From positions 186,001 to 250,000 of the forward strand of contig NZ_JROM01000016.1 in NCBI RefSeq assembly GCF_000786655.1: DNA of 64,000 bases. Reading direction: 5' to 3'. Positions within the stretch are counted from its first letter, which is position 1; each line of letters starts with the position of its first letter. The notes under the pieces are model-generated. The model had not been told where the DNA came from, searched no databases, and was given only the letters and a program-made list of their open reading frames with translations. Source of the DNA: Kocuria marina. Its GTDB lineage: Bacteria; Actinomycetota; Actinomycetes; Actinomycetales; Micrococcaceae. A program made the position numbers and the translations under genes. This document shows, piece after piece, positions 1-8,357 of the stretch.

Positions 1-567
1 TGGCTCTACCAGCTGTGGGCGTTCATCACGCCCGCGCTGCACAAGAACGAACGCCGCTACGCCATGGGCTTCCTCGCCGCGGCGATTCCCTTGTTCCTGG
101 GTGGGTGCGCCCTGGCCGTGACCGCGCTGCCCGCGGCCGTCTACGCGCTGACCGCGTTCACGCCCGAGGGCGGGGCGAACTTCGTGGAGGCCGGGATCTA
201 CCTGCGCTTCTTCCTGCAACTGATCCTGACCTTCGGCATCTCGTGCGTGGTCCCCGTGTTGCTCGTGGGGCTGAACATGCTGGGACTGCTGTCCGGGCGC
301 ACCGTGCTCAAGGCGTGGCGGATCGTGGTCGTGGTCGTGCTCGTGATCGCCGCGATGGCCGCGCCGGGGCCGGATCCCGTGACCATGCTGTACCTGGCCA
401 TCCCCTTGTTGTTGCTGTTCTTCGTGGCCGTGGGGCTGTGCCTGTACCTGGACCGTCGTCGGGCCAAGAAGGAGGCTCGGCAGGCCGCCGCGACCGGTGC
501 GAGCGCGGACCGGGGGACCTCGGCGGAGGCGCTGCGGTCCATGGGCAGCACCGCCCACGAGGACTGA
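1..567 (+). CDS. tatC: Sec-independent (twin-arginine) translocase subunit TatC, 3' part
   Basis: The frame is open from the first base, so the N-terminal half lies outside the window. The visible part carries the TatC sequence FITPALHKNER and at least four hydrophobic membrane spans, followed by a basic cytoplasmic tail (LDRRRAKKEAR). TatC is the membrane receptor that recognises twin-arginine signal peptides of folded proteins and assembles with TatA. The following gene is helY, the usual tatC neighbour in actinobacteria, which supports the call. The last ~25 residues are Ala/Ser-rich and poorly conserved. Confidence 0.93.
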   Translation, partial: WLYQLWAFITPALHKNERRYAMGFLAAAIPLFLGGCALAVTALPAAVYALTAFTPEGGANFVEAGIYLRFFLQLILTFGISCVVPVLLVGLNMLGLLSGRTVLKAWRIVVVVVLVIAAMAAPGPDPVTMLYLAIPLLLLFFVAVGLCLYLDRRRAKKEARQAAATGASADRGTSAEALRSMGSTAHED

Positions 568-601
568 CCGCTCCGATTCCCGGGGCGTCGGAGCCACCGC
601 G

Positions 602-607
602 TAGGGT
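602..607 (+). promoter_or_regulatory. -10 hexamer TAGGGT of helY (leaderless start)
   Basis: TAGGGT lies 6 nt before the helY ATG at 614. This would place the transcription start at or next to the A of the start codon. There is no Shine-Dalgarno-like sequence in the 6-nt gap. The same spacing occurs before rarA and similar spacing before murT and metK, which supports a leaderless mRNA. The -35 region is not obvious. Confidence 0.5.
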
Positions 608-613
608 GGGAGC

Positions 614-3442
614 ATGTTATCCCCCGCCGAACGGTACATGGCCGCGAAGGCTCGCGCGGCCCACGCGAGCACGGAGCTGTCGGCCTTCGAGAACACCGTG
701 GACTTCGAACTGGACCCGTTCCAGACGCAGGGGTGCCGCGCTCTCGAGGAGGGTCGGGGTGTGCTCGTAGCGGCCCCCACGGGCGCGGGCAAGACCGTGG
801 TGGGGGAGTTCGCGATCCACCTCGCGCTGACCCGGGGTAAGAAGGCCTTCTACACCACGCCCATCAAGGCATTGAGCAATCAGAAGTTCCACGAGTTCTC
901 CCGCCGCTGGGGATCGGACCGGGTGGGTCTGCTCACGGGGGACACGTCCGTGAACTCGGAGGCGGACGTGGTGGTCATGACCACCGAGGTGCTGCGCAAC
1001 ATGCTCTACGCGGGCTCCTCCACCCTGATGAACCTGGGTTTCGTGGTCATGGACGAGGTGCACTACCTCGCGGACCGCTTCCGCGGTGCGGTGTGGGAAG
1101 AGGTCATCATCCACCTGCCCGAGCACGTGCAGCTCGCGTCCCTGTCCGCGACCGTCTCCAACGCCGAGGAGTTCGGGGCCTGGCTCGACGACGTCCGCGG
1201 CAGCACGGACGTGGTGGTCTCCGAACACCGCCCGGTCCCGCTGTGGCAGCACGTCCAGGTGGGCCCGCAGCTGCTGGACCTGTTCGTGGACGACACCACG
1301 GTCGAGGAGGCCGCGCAGCGCCATTCGGACAAGCACCGCGACGAACCCGAGGTCAACCCCGAGCTGTTGCGGTTGTTCCGCGCCCAGCACCCCCGCGGGG
1401 GTCGCTCGGGCGGGCGCGGTCCCGGACACCGCAATCGTCGTCGCCACGGCGGGCGCCACCAGGAGCCGCGCACCGGACGGCAGGAGCGGATCTCCCGCCC
1501 CCAGCTGTTGCGCCGGCTCGACGCCGAGGCCCTGCTGCCCGCCATCACCTTCATCTTCTCCCGCGCCGGGTGCGACGCCGCCGTGGCCCAGTGCGTGGCC
1601 GCGGACCTGTGGCTCACCACGCCCCAGGAACAACGCACCCTGCGCGCGTTCGCGGCGGAGGCCACCGCGCACATGTCCACCGCGGACCTCGCGGCGCTGA
1701 ACTACGAGGACTGGTACCAGGGGCTCATCCGGGGGATCTCCGCCCACCACGCGGGCATGCTGCCGGTGTTCAAGGAAGTGGTCGAGCAACTGTTCTCCGA
1801 GGGGCTCATCAAGGCCGTGTTCGCCACGGAGACACTGGCGCTCGGGATCAACATGCCCGCCCGTTCCGTGGTGCTCGAACGCCTCGACAAGTTCAATGGT
1901 GAGGCCCGCGTGGACATCACCCCGGGGGAGTACACCCAGCTCACGGGGCGCGCGGGCCGGCGCGGGATCGACGTCGAGGGCCACGCCGTGGTGCTGTGGC
2001 GGGACGGCATGAACCCCCAGGCCGTCGCGGGACTCGCGTCCACGCGCACGTACCCGCTCAACTCGAGCTTCCGGCCCACGTACAACATGTCCACCAACCT
2101 GATCGCGCGCTACGGTGCCAAGCGCTCCCGGTCCATCCTGGAGACCTCGTTCGCGCAGTTCCAGGCGGACCGCTCGGTCGTGGGCCTGGCCAAGCGGGTG
2201 CGCTCGCAGGAGAAGACGCTGGAGGGCTACCGGGAGGCCATGACGTGCCACCTGGGGGACTTCACGGAGTACGCCGCGCTGCGCCGTGAACTCACGGCGG
2301 AGGAGAAGTCCGCGAGCAAATCCCGCTCGGCGCGCCAGCGCAACGACGCCGCGGTGGCCCTGCAGGATCTGCTGCCCGGTGATGTGATCGAGATCCCCCA
2401 GGGTCGCAACGCCGGGTGGGCCGTGGTGCTGCGGGAGGACGCGCACCCCTTCGACCCGCGCCCACACATCCTCACCGTGGACGGCAAGCTGCGCCGGGTC
2501 GGTGTCAACGACCTGGACGGTTCCCTGGAACCGGAATCCCGGATCAGGATCCCCAAGCACTTCTCCGGCAAATCGCCCCAGGAACGCAAGGACCTCGCGG
2601 CGACCGTGCGGGCCGCGTTGCGCGAGCACCGTCCCGCGCGCGCCCGCTCGGGAGGTCACGCGATCCGATTCGACCGGGGGACCTCGGCGCGCGATCACCG
2701 GATCGACGACCTGCGTCGACGGTTGCGCTCGCACCCCTGCCACGGCTGCTCGGACCGCGAACAGCACGCCCGCTGGGCGGAGCGCGCGTGGAAGCTCGAG
2801 AAGGACACCCAGGCGCTGCGCAAGCAGATCGCCGGGCGCACCGGGAGCATCGCCGCGACCTTCGACCGCGTATGCGCGGTGCTCACGCACTTCGAGTACC
2901 TGAGCCCGGACGAGTCCGGTCACCTGCAGCCCACGGCGGCCGGCGAGCAGTTGCGCCGCCTCTACGGCGAGCGGGACCTGCTGCTCGCGCTGTGCTTGCG
3001 GGACGGGTTCCTGGACGGTCTGGACGCCCCGGGGCTCGCGGGGGTCATGACGGCGCTCGTCTACCAGCCCCGGCGCGAGGACCAGGGCGCGCGCCCCAAG
3101 ATGCCCACCGCCCACATGGAGGAGTCCGTCCAGACCCTGCTCGACAACTGGTCCGTACTCTCCGCACGCGAGGCCGAGCACCGGTTGCCGCTCACCGCGG
3201 CCCCCGAGCTGGGGCTCGCGGACGCCATGTACCGCTGGGCCCGGGGCGCCACCCTGACCCGGACGCTCACCGGCACTGACCTGGCCGCGGGGGATTTCGT
3301 GCGCTGGGCCAAGCAGACCGTGGACGTGCTGGACCAGTTGCGCGGCGTGGAAGGGCTCGATCCCGAGCTGCGCGAGACCGCGCACCGGGCCATCGAGGCC
3401 GTGCGCCGCGGTGTCGTCGAGTACAGCGTCTTCGACCAGTAA
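614..3442 (+). CDS. helY: Ski2/Mtr4-like DEAD/DEVH-box RNA helicase HelY
   Basis: This is a 942-residue superfamily 2 helicase of the actinobacterial HelY type. Visible motifs are the Q-like segment LDPFQ (~34), Walker A APTGAGKT (54-61), motif II DEVH (~147), motif III SATVSN, and motifs V and VI (ETLALGINMPAR and QLTGRAGRRG). These are followed by an Mtr4-like C-terminal helical domain. A basic Gly/Arg-rich insertion (~residues 262-295) sits between the RecA domains and may contact RNA. Family role: ATP-dependent unwinding in RNA processing or decay; the bacterial substrate is not established. It follows tatC in the conserved order and appears to be transcribed from its own leaderless promoter. 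Confidence 0.93.
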   Translation: MLSPAERYMAAKARAAHASTELSAFENTVDFELDPFQTQGCRALEEGRGVLVAAPTGAGKTVVGEFAIHLALTRGKKAFYTTPIKALSNQKFHEFSRRWGSDRVGLLTGDTSVNSEADVVVMTTEVLRNMLYAGSSTLMNLGFVVMDEVHYLADRFRGAVWEEVIIHLPEHVQLASLSATVSNAEEFGAWLDDVRGSTDVVVSEHRPVPLWQHVQVGPQLLDLFVDDTTVEEAAQRHSDKHRDEPEVNPELLRLFRAQHPRGGRSGGRGPGHRNRRRHGGRHQEPRTGRQERISRPQLLRRLDAEALLPAITFIFSRAGCDAAVAQCVAADLWLTTPQEQRTLRAFAAEATAHMSTADLAALNYEDWYQGLIRGISAHHAGMLPVFKEVVEQLFSEGLIKAVFATETLALGINMPARSVVLERLDKFNGEARVDITPGEYTQLTGRAGRRGIDVEGHAVVLWRDGMNPQAVAGLASTRTYPLNSSFRPTYNMSTNLIARYGAKRSRSILETSFAQFQADRSVVGLAKRVRSQEKTLEGYREAMTCHLGDFTEYAALRRELTAEEKSASKSRSARQRNDAAVALQDLLPGDVIEIPQGRNAGWAVVLREDAHPFDPRPHILTVDGKLRRVGVNDLDGSLEPESRIRIPKHFSGKSPQERKDLAATVRAALREHRPARARSGGHAIRFDRGTSARDHRIDDLRRRLRSHPCHGCSDREQHARWAERAWKLEKDTQALRKQIAGRTGSIAATFDRVCAVLTHFEYLSPDESGHLQPTAAGEQLRRLYGERDLLLALCLRDGFLDGLDAPGLAGVMTALVYQPRREDQGARPKMPTAHMEESVQTLLDNWSVLSAREAEHRLPLTAAPELGLADAMYRWARGATLTRTLTGTDLAAGDFVRWAKQTVDVLDQLRGVEGLDPELRETAHRAIEAVRRGVVEYSVFDQ

Positions 3443-3490
3443 GACAATGCCGGGGGCGGGGGTCCCGCGCGCCCGGCCGGAGGGAAACAC

Positions 3491-4711
3491 GTGAAGTCAG
3501 AACAGCAAACCGTGCGGGTGTGGGTCAACGGATCGGTGTACTCGCCCGCGGACCCGTTCGCCACCGCCGTCCTCCTGGACGGTGCGACCGTGGCGTGGGT
3601 CGGTTCCGACGACGCCGCCCGGGCCATGGCCGGCGCGGACGTCACCCCGGGGGATCTGAGGGCCGCCGTGGTCACCCCCGCGTTCGTCGCGCACCACCGG
3701 GTGGACGGGTCCCGGCAGCTGCCGCGTGCCGAGCACGGCTACGGAGCCGTGGAACTGCTGAGCTCGGACCCCGACGCGCTCGACGCCGCGACGCGGGAGG
3801 TCCGCGCGGACGGGCTGCATGCCCTGCCGGTCCTGGTGCGCCGCGCACGGGACACCGAGCAGCTGGACCCCCCGGCCCTGCCGTCGCCCACCCTGGGGTT
3901 CGACGCCGCTCCGTTCGGTGATCCCGCCGCCCTGGCCGATGCCGCGCGGGAGCACCTCGTGGCGTGCGCGCGGGCGGGACTGCAAGCGGTGCTCGTCCTG
4001 CCTCCGTCCGAGGACGGTTCGTCGGACGAGGGCGGCCCGTCCGGGGACGGTTCGTCGGGAGAGGGCTCGACCGGGGACGTCCCCTGTGAGAACAGGTCGG
4101 CCGGAACCGCGGGGCAGGACGCGGCGTCGTCGTCGGAGGATCCCCGCGTGGACGCTCTGCTGGACGCTGCGGACGCCGCCACGCAGGAGCTCGGCGGCCG
4201 CGCGTTCCATGCGCGGGGGCACCGGATCGTGGGCGTCGAACGGTTGTCCGAGGCCCAGTGCGAACGGCTGGCCGGTCTCGCGATCACGGTCTCGTGCGAG
4301 CCCGGGCGGGCGCCGCTGCGGGATCTCTCACGCGCCGGCGTGCCCGTGACGCTCATGACCGACGACCCCAACCCGTGGACCGCCGTCAAGACCGCCCTCG
4401 AGGCCCCCGACGAGCACCTGCGGACCTCGGCCCGCGCGGCCTTCCTCGCGCTGACCCGCGGGGTGTGGCGCGCCCACCGCGGGGGCACACCCCTCGCGGG
4501 GCAGCTCGCGCCGGGCGCGGAGGCCACGCTCGCGGTGTGGGACGCCGAATCCGTCATGGTGCAGCAGGCCCAGGGCACGGGCGCGTCGTGGAGCACGGAC
4601 CCAAGGGCACGCACGCCTGTCCTGCCCGCGCTCGACGATTCCCGCTTGCCGCGGTGCGAGGCCACCGTGGTGGCCGGGACACTCGTGAGCGGCGCGGAAC
4701 CGCGCCCATGA
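3491..4711 (+). CDS. Amidohydrolase-like protein with degenerate metal site
   Basis: This 406-residue protein has the outline of the composite-domain amidohydrolases. It has an N-terminal beta-sandwich segment (VWVNGSVYSPADPF), a TPAFV strand end, a TDDPNPW segment where the family has its conserved Asp, and a C-terminal GQLAPGAEATLAVWD sheet. The usual HxH after TPAFVD is replaced by AFVAHHRVDG, and the later EH pair reads RIVGVE, so catalysis is doubtful. A Ser/Gly/Asp-rich insert occupies about 4012-4146. The GTG start at 3491 has GGAGGG about 7 nt upstream. It lies between helY and ppm1; no function can be assigned. Confidence 0.75.
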   Translation: MKSEQQTVRVWVNGSVYSPADPFATAVLLDGATVAWVGSDDAARAMAGADVTPGDLRAAVVTPAFVAHHRVDGSRQLPRAEHGYGAVELLSSDPDALDAATREVRADGLHALPVLVRRARDTEQLDPPALPSPTLGFDAAPFGDPAALADAAREHLVACARAGLQAVLVLPPSEDGSSDEGGPSGDGSSGEGSTGDVPCENRSAGTAGQDAASSSEDPRVDALLDAADAATQELGGRAFHARGHRIVGVERLSEAQCERLAGLAITVSCEPGRAPLRDLSRAGVPVTLMTDDPNPWTAVKTALEAPDEHLRTSARAAFLALTRGVWRAHRGGTPLAGQLAPGAEATLAVWDAESVMVQQAQGTGASWSTDPRARTPVLPALDDSRLPRCEATVVAGTLVSGAEPRP

Positions 4712-4726
4712 CGTCGCGTTTTCATC

Positions 4727-4755
4727 TTGGTCCTGATCGCCCCTGACGTTAGACT
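4727..4755 (+). promoter_or_regulatory. Promoter of ppm1: TTGGTC-N17-TAGACT
   Basis: A -35 hexamer TTGGTC (4727-4732) is followed, after exactly 17 bp, by the -10 hexamer TAGACT (4750-4755). This is the clearest sigma-70-type promoter in the window. Initiation near 4762 would leave a ~138-nt leader before the ppm1 GTG, containing G+C-rich inverted segments around 4800-4860. Confidence 0.65.
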
Positions 4756-4899
4756 GAGTTCTTACTGCCGGGTGGGTTCATCCGTCCTTAGAAAACAGCG
4801 CGCGCCCTTCGGGCCGCTCTGGTCCGAAGGCGGATGGGCCCGCCCAGTGGTCTGTCCGGGCTCGGGTGCCCGGCTGCCAGCGGCATGAAAGGACGCCCG

Positions 4900-5640
4900 G
4901 TGCGAGTTCTCACCATCATCCCCACGTACAACGAACGTGAATCGTTGCCCACGGTCATCAAGCGGCTGCGCGCCGCCGTGCCGGACGCCCACGTGCTGGT
5001 CGCCGACGACAATAGCCCGGACGGTACCGGTGACATGGCCGATGCCATGGCCGAGCAGGACGGCAACATCCACGTCCTGCACCGACCCGCCAAGGAGGGC
5101 CTGGGGCCCGCGTACCTGGCCGGTTTCGCGTGGGGTCTCGAGCGCGACTACGACGTCCTCGTGGAGATGGACGCGGACTGCTCCCACCAGCCCGAGCAGT
5201 TGCCGTTGCTGCTCGACGCCGTGCAGCAGGGCGCGGACATGGCCATCGGTTCGCGCTACGTCCCGGGTGGGCGCACCGAGAACTGGCCGCTGCCGCGACA
5301 GCTGATCTCGCGCGGTGGCAACATCTACTCGCGTGTCCTGCTGGGCACGTCCATCCACGACATCACGGGTGGCTTCCGCGCCTACCGGGACACCACGTTG
5401 CGGGCCCTGGACCTGGACTCGGTCCGCTCGCGCGGCTACTGCTTCCAGATCGACCTCGCGTGGCGCGCCGAGCGCCTGGGGCTGAAGATCGTGGAGGTGC
5501 CCATCACGTTCGTCGAACGCGAGGAGGGTGCGTCCAAGATGAGCAACGACGTCACCGTGGAGGCCGCCACGAGCGTGGCCAAGTGGGGCCTCACGGCCCG
5601 TGCGCGCACGCTCGCCGGGAAGCTGGGCCTGGGCCGCTGA
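4900..5640 (+). CDS. ppm1: Polyprenol monophosphomannose synthase (GT2 glycosyltransferase)
   Basis: This 246-residue GT-A enzyme transfers mannose from GDP-mannose to polyprenyl phosphate, the lipid-linked donor for lipoglycan and protein mannosylation. It starts with IIPTYNE and shows the nucleotide-binding DDNSPDGT (36-43), the metal-binding DAD motif ([13 protein letters not shown]) and ITGGFRAYR. It is the catalytic domain only, with no fused acyltransferase domain. GTG 4900 is chosen because GAAAGGA sits 7 nt upstream and the product begins directly at the first beta strand; an upstream in-frame ATG at 4888 would remove that spacing. rbpA follows convergently, as in other actinobacteria. 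Confidence 0.92.
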   Translation: MRVLTIIPTYNERESLPTVIKRLRAAVPDAHVLVADDNSPDGTGDMADAMAEQDGNIHVLHRPAKEGLGPAYLAGFAWGLERDYDVLVEMDADCSHQPEQLPLLLDAVQQGADMAIGSRYVPGGRTENWPLPRQLISRGGNIYSRVLLGTSIHDITGGFRAYRDTTLRALDLDSVRSRGYCFQIDLAWRAERLGLKIVEVPITFVEREEGASKMSNDVTVEAATSVAKWGLTARARTLAGKLGLGR

Positions 5641-5727
5641 CCGGCCGCTGCTCCGTGCCCGGCCGGCTCACGGGTCGGTTCGAGCCGCCGCGCCGGCATC
5701 GCCTCGCGCGTACCTGCTATTCGTCCA

Positions 5728-5766
5728 ACGGAACGACCCCCGCCCATCGGGCGGGGGTCGTTCCGT
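5728..5766. terminator. Convergent terminator hairpin (ppm1 / rbpA)
   Basis: An 18-bp perfect stem (5728-5745 with 5749-5766) closes a 3-nt loop. It lies between the convergent ppm1 (ends 5640) and rbpA (ends 5805), so it can serve both. There is no strong T-tract on the plus strand. Confidence 0.85.
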
Positions 5767-5804
5767 CGGTGTGTCGGCGGTCGATCATCGACCGCCCGAA
5801 GGGA

Positions 5805-6140
5805 TCAGAGAGCGTGCTGCTCCTTGTAGAACGCCAGCCGCTGCTCGAGGGTCTGCTCGAGTTCCTCCATGCTGCGCCGCTCCAGGAGCATGTCCCAGTG
5901 GGAGCGCTGGTGCTTCTCGTTGGGGTTCTCGGGCTTCTCACCGTTGACCAGGATGGCTTCCTGGCCGGTCTTGGTGGTCCACACCGGGGGGATCTCCGCC
6001 TCCGCCGCGAACATCACGGACACGGACTCGCCGTCCGCGGTGCGGTATTCCACGCGCTGACGCGGCGCGGGCTCCACCCCGGCCTCGGTTTCCATGGACT
6101 GGGAGCCCAGGCGCATCCCTCGTAGGCTGCGATCACTCAC
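5805..6140 (-). CDS. rbpA: RNA polymerase-binding protein RbpA
   Basis: This 111-residue, actinobacteria-specific transcription factor binds the beta subunit and group 1/2 sigma factors and stabilises the open complex. The N-terminal tail carries the conserved SLRGMRLGSQSMET. It is followed by the compact RbpA core (YRTADGESVSVMFAAEAEIP) and the basic linker plus sigma-interaction helix (KHQRSHWDMLLERRS...EELEQTLEQRL). The start is GTG on the minus strand with AAGGA 8 nt upstream. The gene is monocistronic, bounded by a convergent terminator and its own upstream promoter. Confidence 0.97.
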   Translation of the reverse strand: MSDRSLRGMRLGSQSMETEAGVEPAPRQRVEYRTADGESVSVMFAAEAEIPPVWTTKTGQEAILVNGEKPENPNEKHQRSHWDMLLERRSMEELEQTLEQRLAFYKEQHAL

Positions 6141-6244
6141 GCGACGATCCTTCCCGACGTACGTTCTCGTGGGCCGCGGGACGACGACGCTGCGGTGCGT
6201 TCACACCCGGCGTCCCGTCCACGCGGACCCACCCGTTCCTCCCC

Positions 6245-6250
6245 AGCGTA
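6245..6250 (-). promoter_or_regulatory. Candidate -10 hexamer (TACGCT) of rbpA
   Basis: Read on the minus strand the hexamer is TACGCT, about 105 nt upstream of the rbpA GTG. It is the only TAnnnT-like element in the 118-nt gap between the SPFH gene and rbpA. The -35 would lie inside the 3' end of the SPFH gene and is not recognisable. Confidence 0.3.
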
Positions 6251-6258
6251 ACGGGGAG

Positions 6259-7479
6259 TCAGCGGGATTCATTCCCCGGATCGGCCCCGGGAGCCTCCGG
6301 GCGGGCGTGACGCGCGGACGAGCCGGACTCGGCATCCGTCCCGATGGTGTCGGCGGTCGTGGGTTCGGGGTCTGTGACCGGCAGGTCGACCTCGTCCACG
6401 TGGGGATCGGCGGCTTCCTGCGCGATCGGGGACGTGTAGGGCGAATCCGGCATCTCGAACTCGCTCGGCTCCGTGAGGGTGAGGTCCGGTTCCAGGTCCT
6501 TCTCGGTGACCTTGACGGTCTCGTGCTCCACGATGGGGGCGCTCTCCGGCAGGTCCTGTGCCACGGGGGCCTCGTCCTCGTACTCGTCGTCCTCGGGGCC
6601 GTCCGACGCGCCGGGGTTGAGGTAGGAACCCACACCGCGCAGTGCGGTGCTCAGCTCGGCGGGGATCATCCACACCTTGTTGGCCGTGCCCTCGGCGACC
6701 TTGGGCAGGGTCTGGATGTACTGGTACGCCAACAGCTTCTGGGTGGGGCGGGCGCGGTGGATCGAGTCGAATACCTTGGCGATGGCTTGCGCCTCACCGT
6801 CCGCGCGCAGGATTGCGGCCTTCGCGTCACCCTCCGCGGAGAGCACGGCGGCCTGACGTTCACCCTCGGCGGTGAGGATCTGGGACTGCTTCTCGCCCTC
6901 GGCGGTGAGGATCGCGGCGCGGCGGTCACGCTCGGCGCGCATCTGCTTCTCCATGGAGTCCTGGATGGACGGCGGGGGAGTGATCTCCTTGATGTCCACG
7001 CGGGAGATCCGGATGCCCCAGCGCCCGGTCGTGGAATCCAGTACGCCGCGCAGCTCCGCGTTGATCTTGTCGCGGGAGGTCAGGGTCTCCTCGAGGTTCA
7101 ACCCACCCACCACGTTACGCAGCGTGGCGCTCGTGAGCTCGTCCACGGCCTGGATGTAATTGGTGATCTCGTACGTGGCGGCGCGGGGATCAGTGACCTG
7201 GAAGTAGACCACGGTGTCGATGCCCACGACCAGGTTGTCCTCGGTGATCACGGACTGGGCGGGGAACGGCACGACCTGTTCGCGCAGGTCGATCAGGGGC
7301 AGCAACCGGTCGATGAAGGGGATGAGGAAGTGCAACCCGGGATTGAGGGTGGACTGGTACTTGCCCAGTCGCTCCACGATTCCCGCGCGCGACTGCGGGA
7401 CGATCCGCACCGCTTTGATGAGGGCGATGACCGCGGCGAGCACCACCACGGTCAACAGGACGATGATGACGATGGACAT
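6259..7479 (-). CDS. SPFH/Band 7 membrane protein (paraslipin/QmcA-like)
   Basis: This 406-residue protein has one N-terminal membrane span (VIIVLLTVVVLAAVIALI) followed by a full SPFH domain (IVPQSRAGIVERLGKY...PGLHFLIPFID) and the Ala/Glu-rich coiled coil (AILTAEGEKQSQILTAEGER) typical of paraslipins and HflC/QmcA proteins. The acidic C-terminal ~120 residues are disordered. Family role: membrane scaffolding and protein quality control. The ATG 7479 has AAAGGA 5 nt upstream. nfeD is immediately upstream in the same operon, the canonical NfeD-SPFH pairing. Confidence 0.92.
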   Translation of the reverse strand: MSIVIIVLLTVVVLAAVIALIKAVRIVPQSRAGIVERLGKYQSTLNPGLHFLIPFIDRLLPLIDLREQVVPFPAQSVITEDNLVVGIDTVVYFQVTDPRAATYEITNYIQAVDELTSATLRNVVGGLNLEETLTSRDKINAELRGVLDSTTGRWGIRISRVDIKEITPPPSIQDSMEKQMRAERDRRAAILTAEGEKQSQILTAEGERQAAVLSAEGDAKAAILRADGEAQAIAKVFDSIHRARPTQKLLAYQYIQTLPKVAEGTANKVWMIPAELSTALRGVGSYLNPGASDGPEDDEYEDEAPVAQDLPESAPIVEHETVKVTEKDLEPDLTLTEPSEFEMPDSPYTSPIAQEAADPHVDEVDLPVTDPEPTTADTIGTDAESGSSARHARPEAPGADPGNESR

Positions 7480-7529
7480 GGGGTCCTTTCGGTGGGGGTT
7501 CGGCGGTGCGCCGGGGCGCTCGTCCGGGG

Positions 7530-8021
7530 TCAGGGTCGGACGCCGCGCCCGGGGTCGGTGTGCGTGGGCACCGGGGCCACGTCCGCGATGACCGCGGTGG
7601 CTCCTTCGATGCGGTGGACGTAGGCGGTGCTGCCCTCGGGCAGGGCGGCGGCTGTGGCGGTGCGGGCGGTCCAGATGTCACCCTCCAGGCGCACCAGGCC
7701 GCTGTGCTGGCTCACGGGCTCCAGCACCATGCACCGCAGCCCGATGAGGCGGTCGGTGTTGGAGCGGGTCGTGGGCGTGGACCTGTTGAGACGTCGCAGG
7801 GCGATCGGGCGGATCAGGAAGATCAATAGCACCGACACCAGCGCGAACAGCACGACCTGCGCGGTGAAGCTGTCCACGGCCAGGCTCACGCCGGCGGTGA
7901 CCAGGGCGGCGAGCGACATCATGAGAAAGAGGAAGTCCAGGGTGAGCATCTCGATGGCTGCGAGCACCAGCATCACGATCAGCCACAGGATCCAGGGATT
8001 GTTGACCAGTGCGTCCCACAC
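7530..8021 (-). CDS. nfeD: NfeD-like membrane protein
   Basis: This short, 163-residue NfeD-family protein lacks the ClpP-like protease domain. It has three hydrophobic segments (WILWLIVMLVLAAIEML, LFLMMSLAALVTAGVSL, VVLFALVSVLLIFLI) followed by a C-terminal OB-fold domain (IGLRCMVLEPVSQHSGLVRLEGDIWTA, split here only by description). GTG 8021 is preferred over the upstream in-frame ATG 8093, because the extra 24 residues are Arg/Gly/Thr-rich and ACGGAG lies near the GTG. It lies 50 bp upstream of the SPFH gene, and the two products probably act together in the membrane. Confidence 0.88.
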   Translation of the reverse strand: MWDALVNNPWILWLIVMLVLAAIEMLTLDFLFLMMSLAALVTAGVSLAVDSFTAQVVLFALVSVLLIFLIRPIALRRLNRSTPTTRSNTDRLIGLRCMVLEPVSQHSGLVRLEGDIWTARTATAAALPEGSTAYVHRIEGATAVIADVAPVPTHTDPGRGVRP

Positions 8022-8357
8022 GGTGCGGCTCCGTCCTCGTCCGGTGTCATCGGTTCTCGGATGCCCCGGTGCGAGCCCGGGGATCCATCTCACGTGGTCC
8101 AGCCCATTGTGCCCTACGACACCGACGTGCTCCCGTAGGCCCCATGCCAGTGCCGCTGATAATCACATGCCGCGGCGCCCCCACGGCAACGGCGCGCCGG
8201 TTTCCCCGTGAGAGAAACGTGCGGGAAATCAGTGGCGCGTCACTATGGGGGTCGTAATATGGGGCACGAAGCCGGACCACACACCCATTGCGGGTGCGGC
8301 GGCCTACGGCGCACAAACCGTGCGCCGGCAGCAGAGACTTACTGAGGAGTTAATGCG
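8022..8357 (+). promoter_or_regulatory. Divergent control region, nfeD / PRC-barrel gene
   Basis: This 336-nt region contains no gene. On the plus strand TAATAT (8255-8260) is an A+T-rich -10 candidate, with a poor -35 (TGGCGC, 16 bp upstream). The resulting ~90-nt leader contains a hairpin with an 8-bp stem (8307-8314 with 8320-8327, CGGCGCAC/GTGCGCCG) and ends in GAGGAG before the ATG. Signals for the leftward nfeD operon are not clear. Confidence 0.4.
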
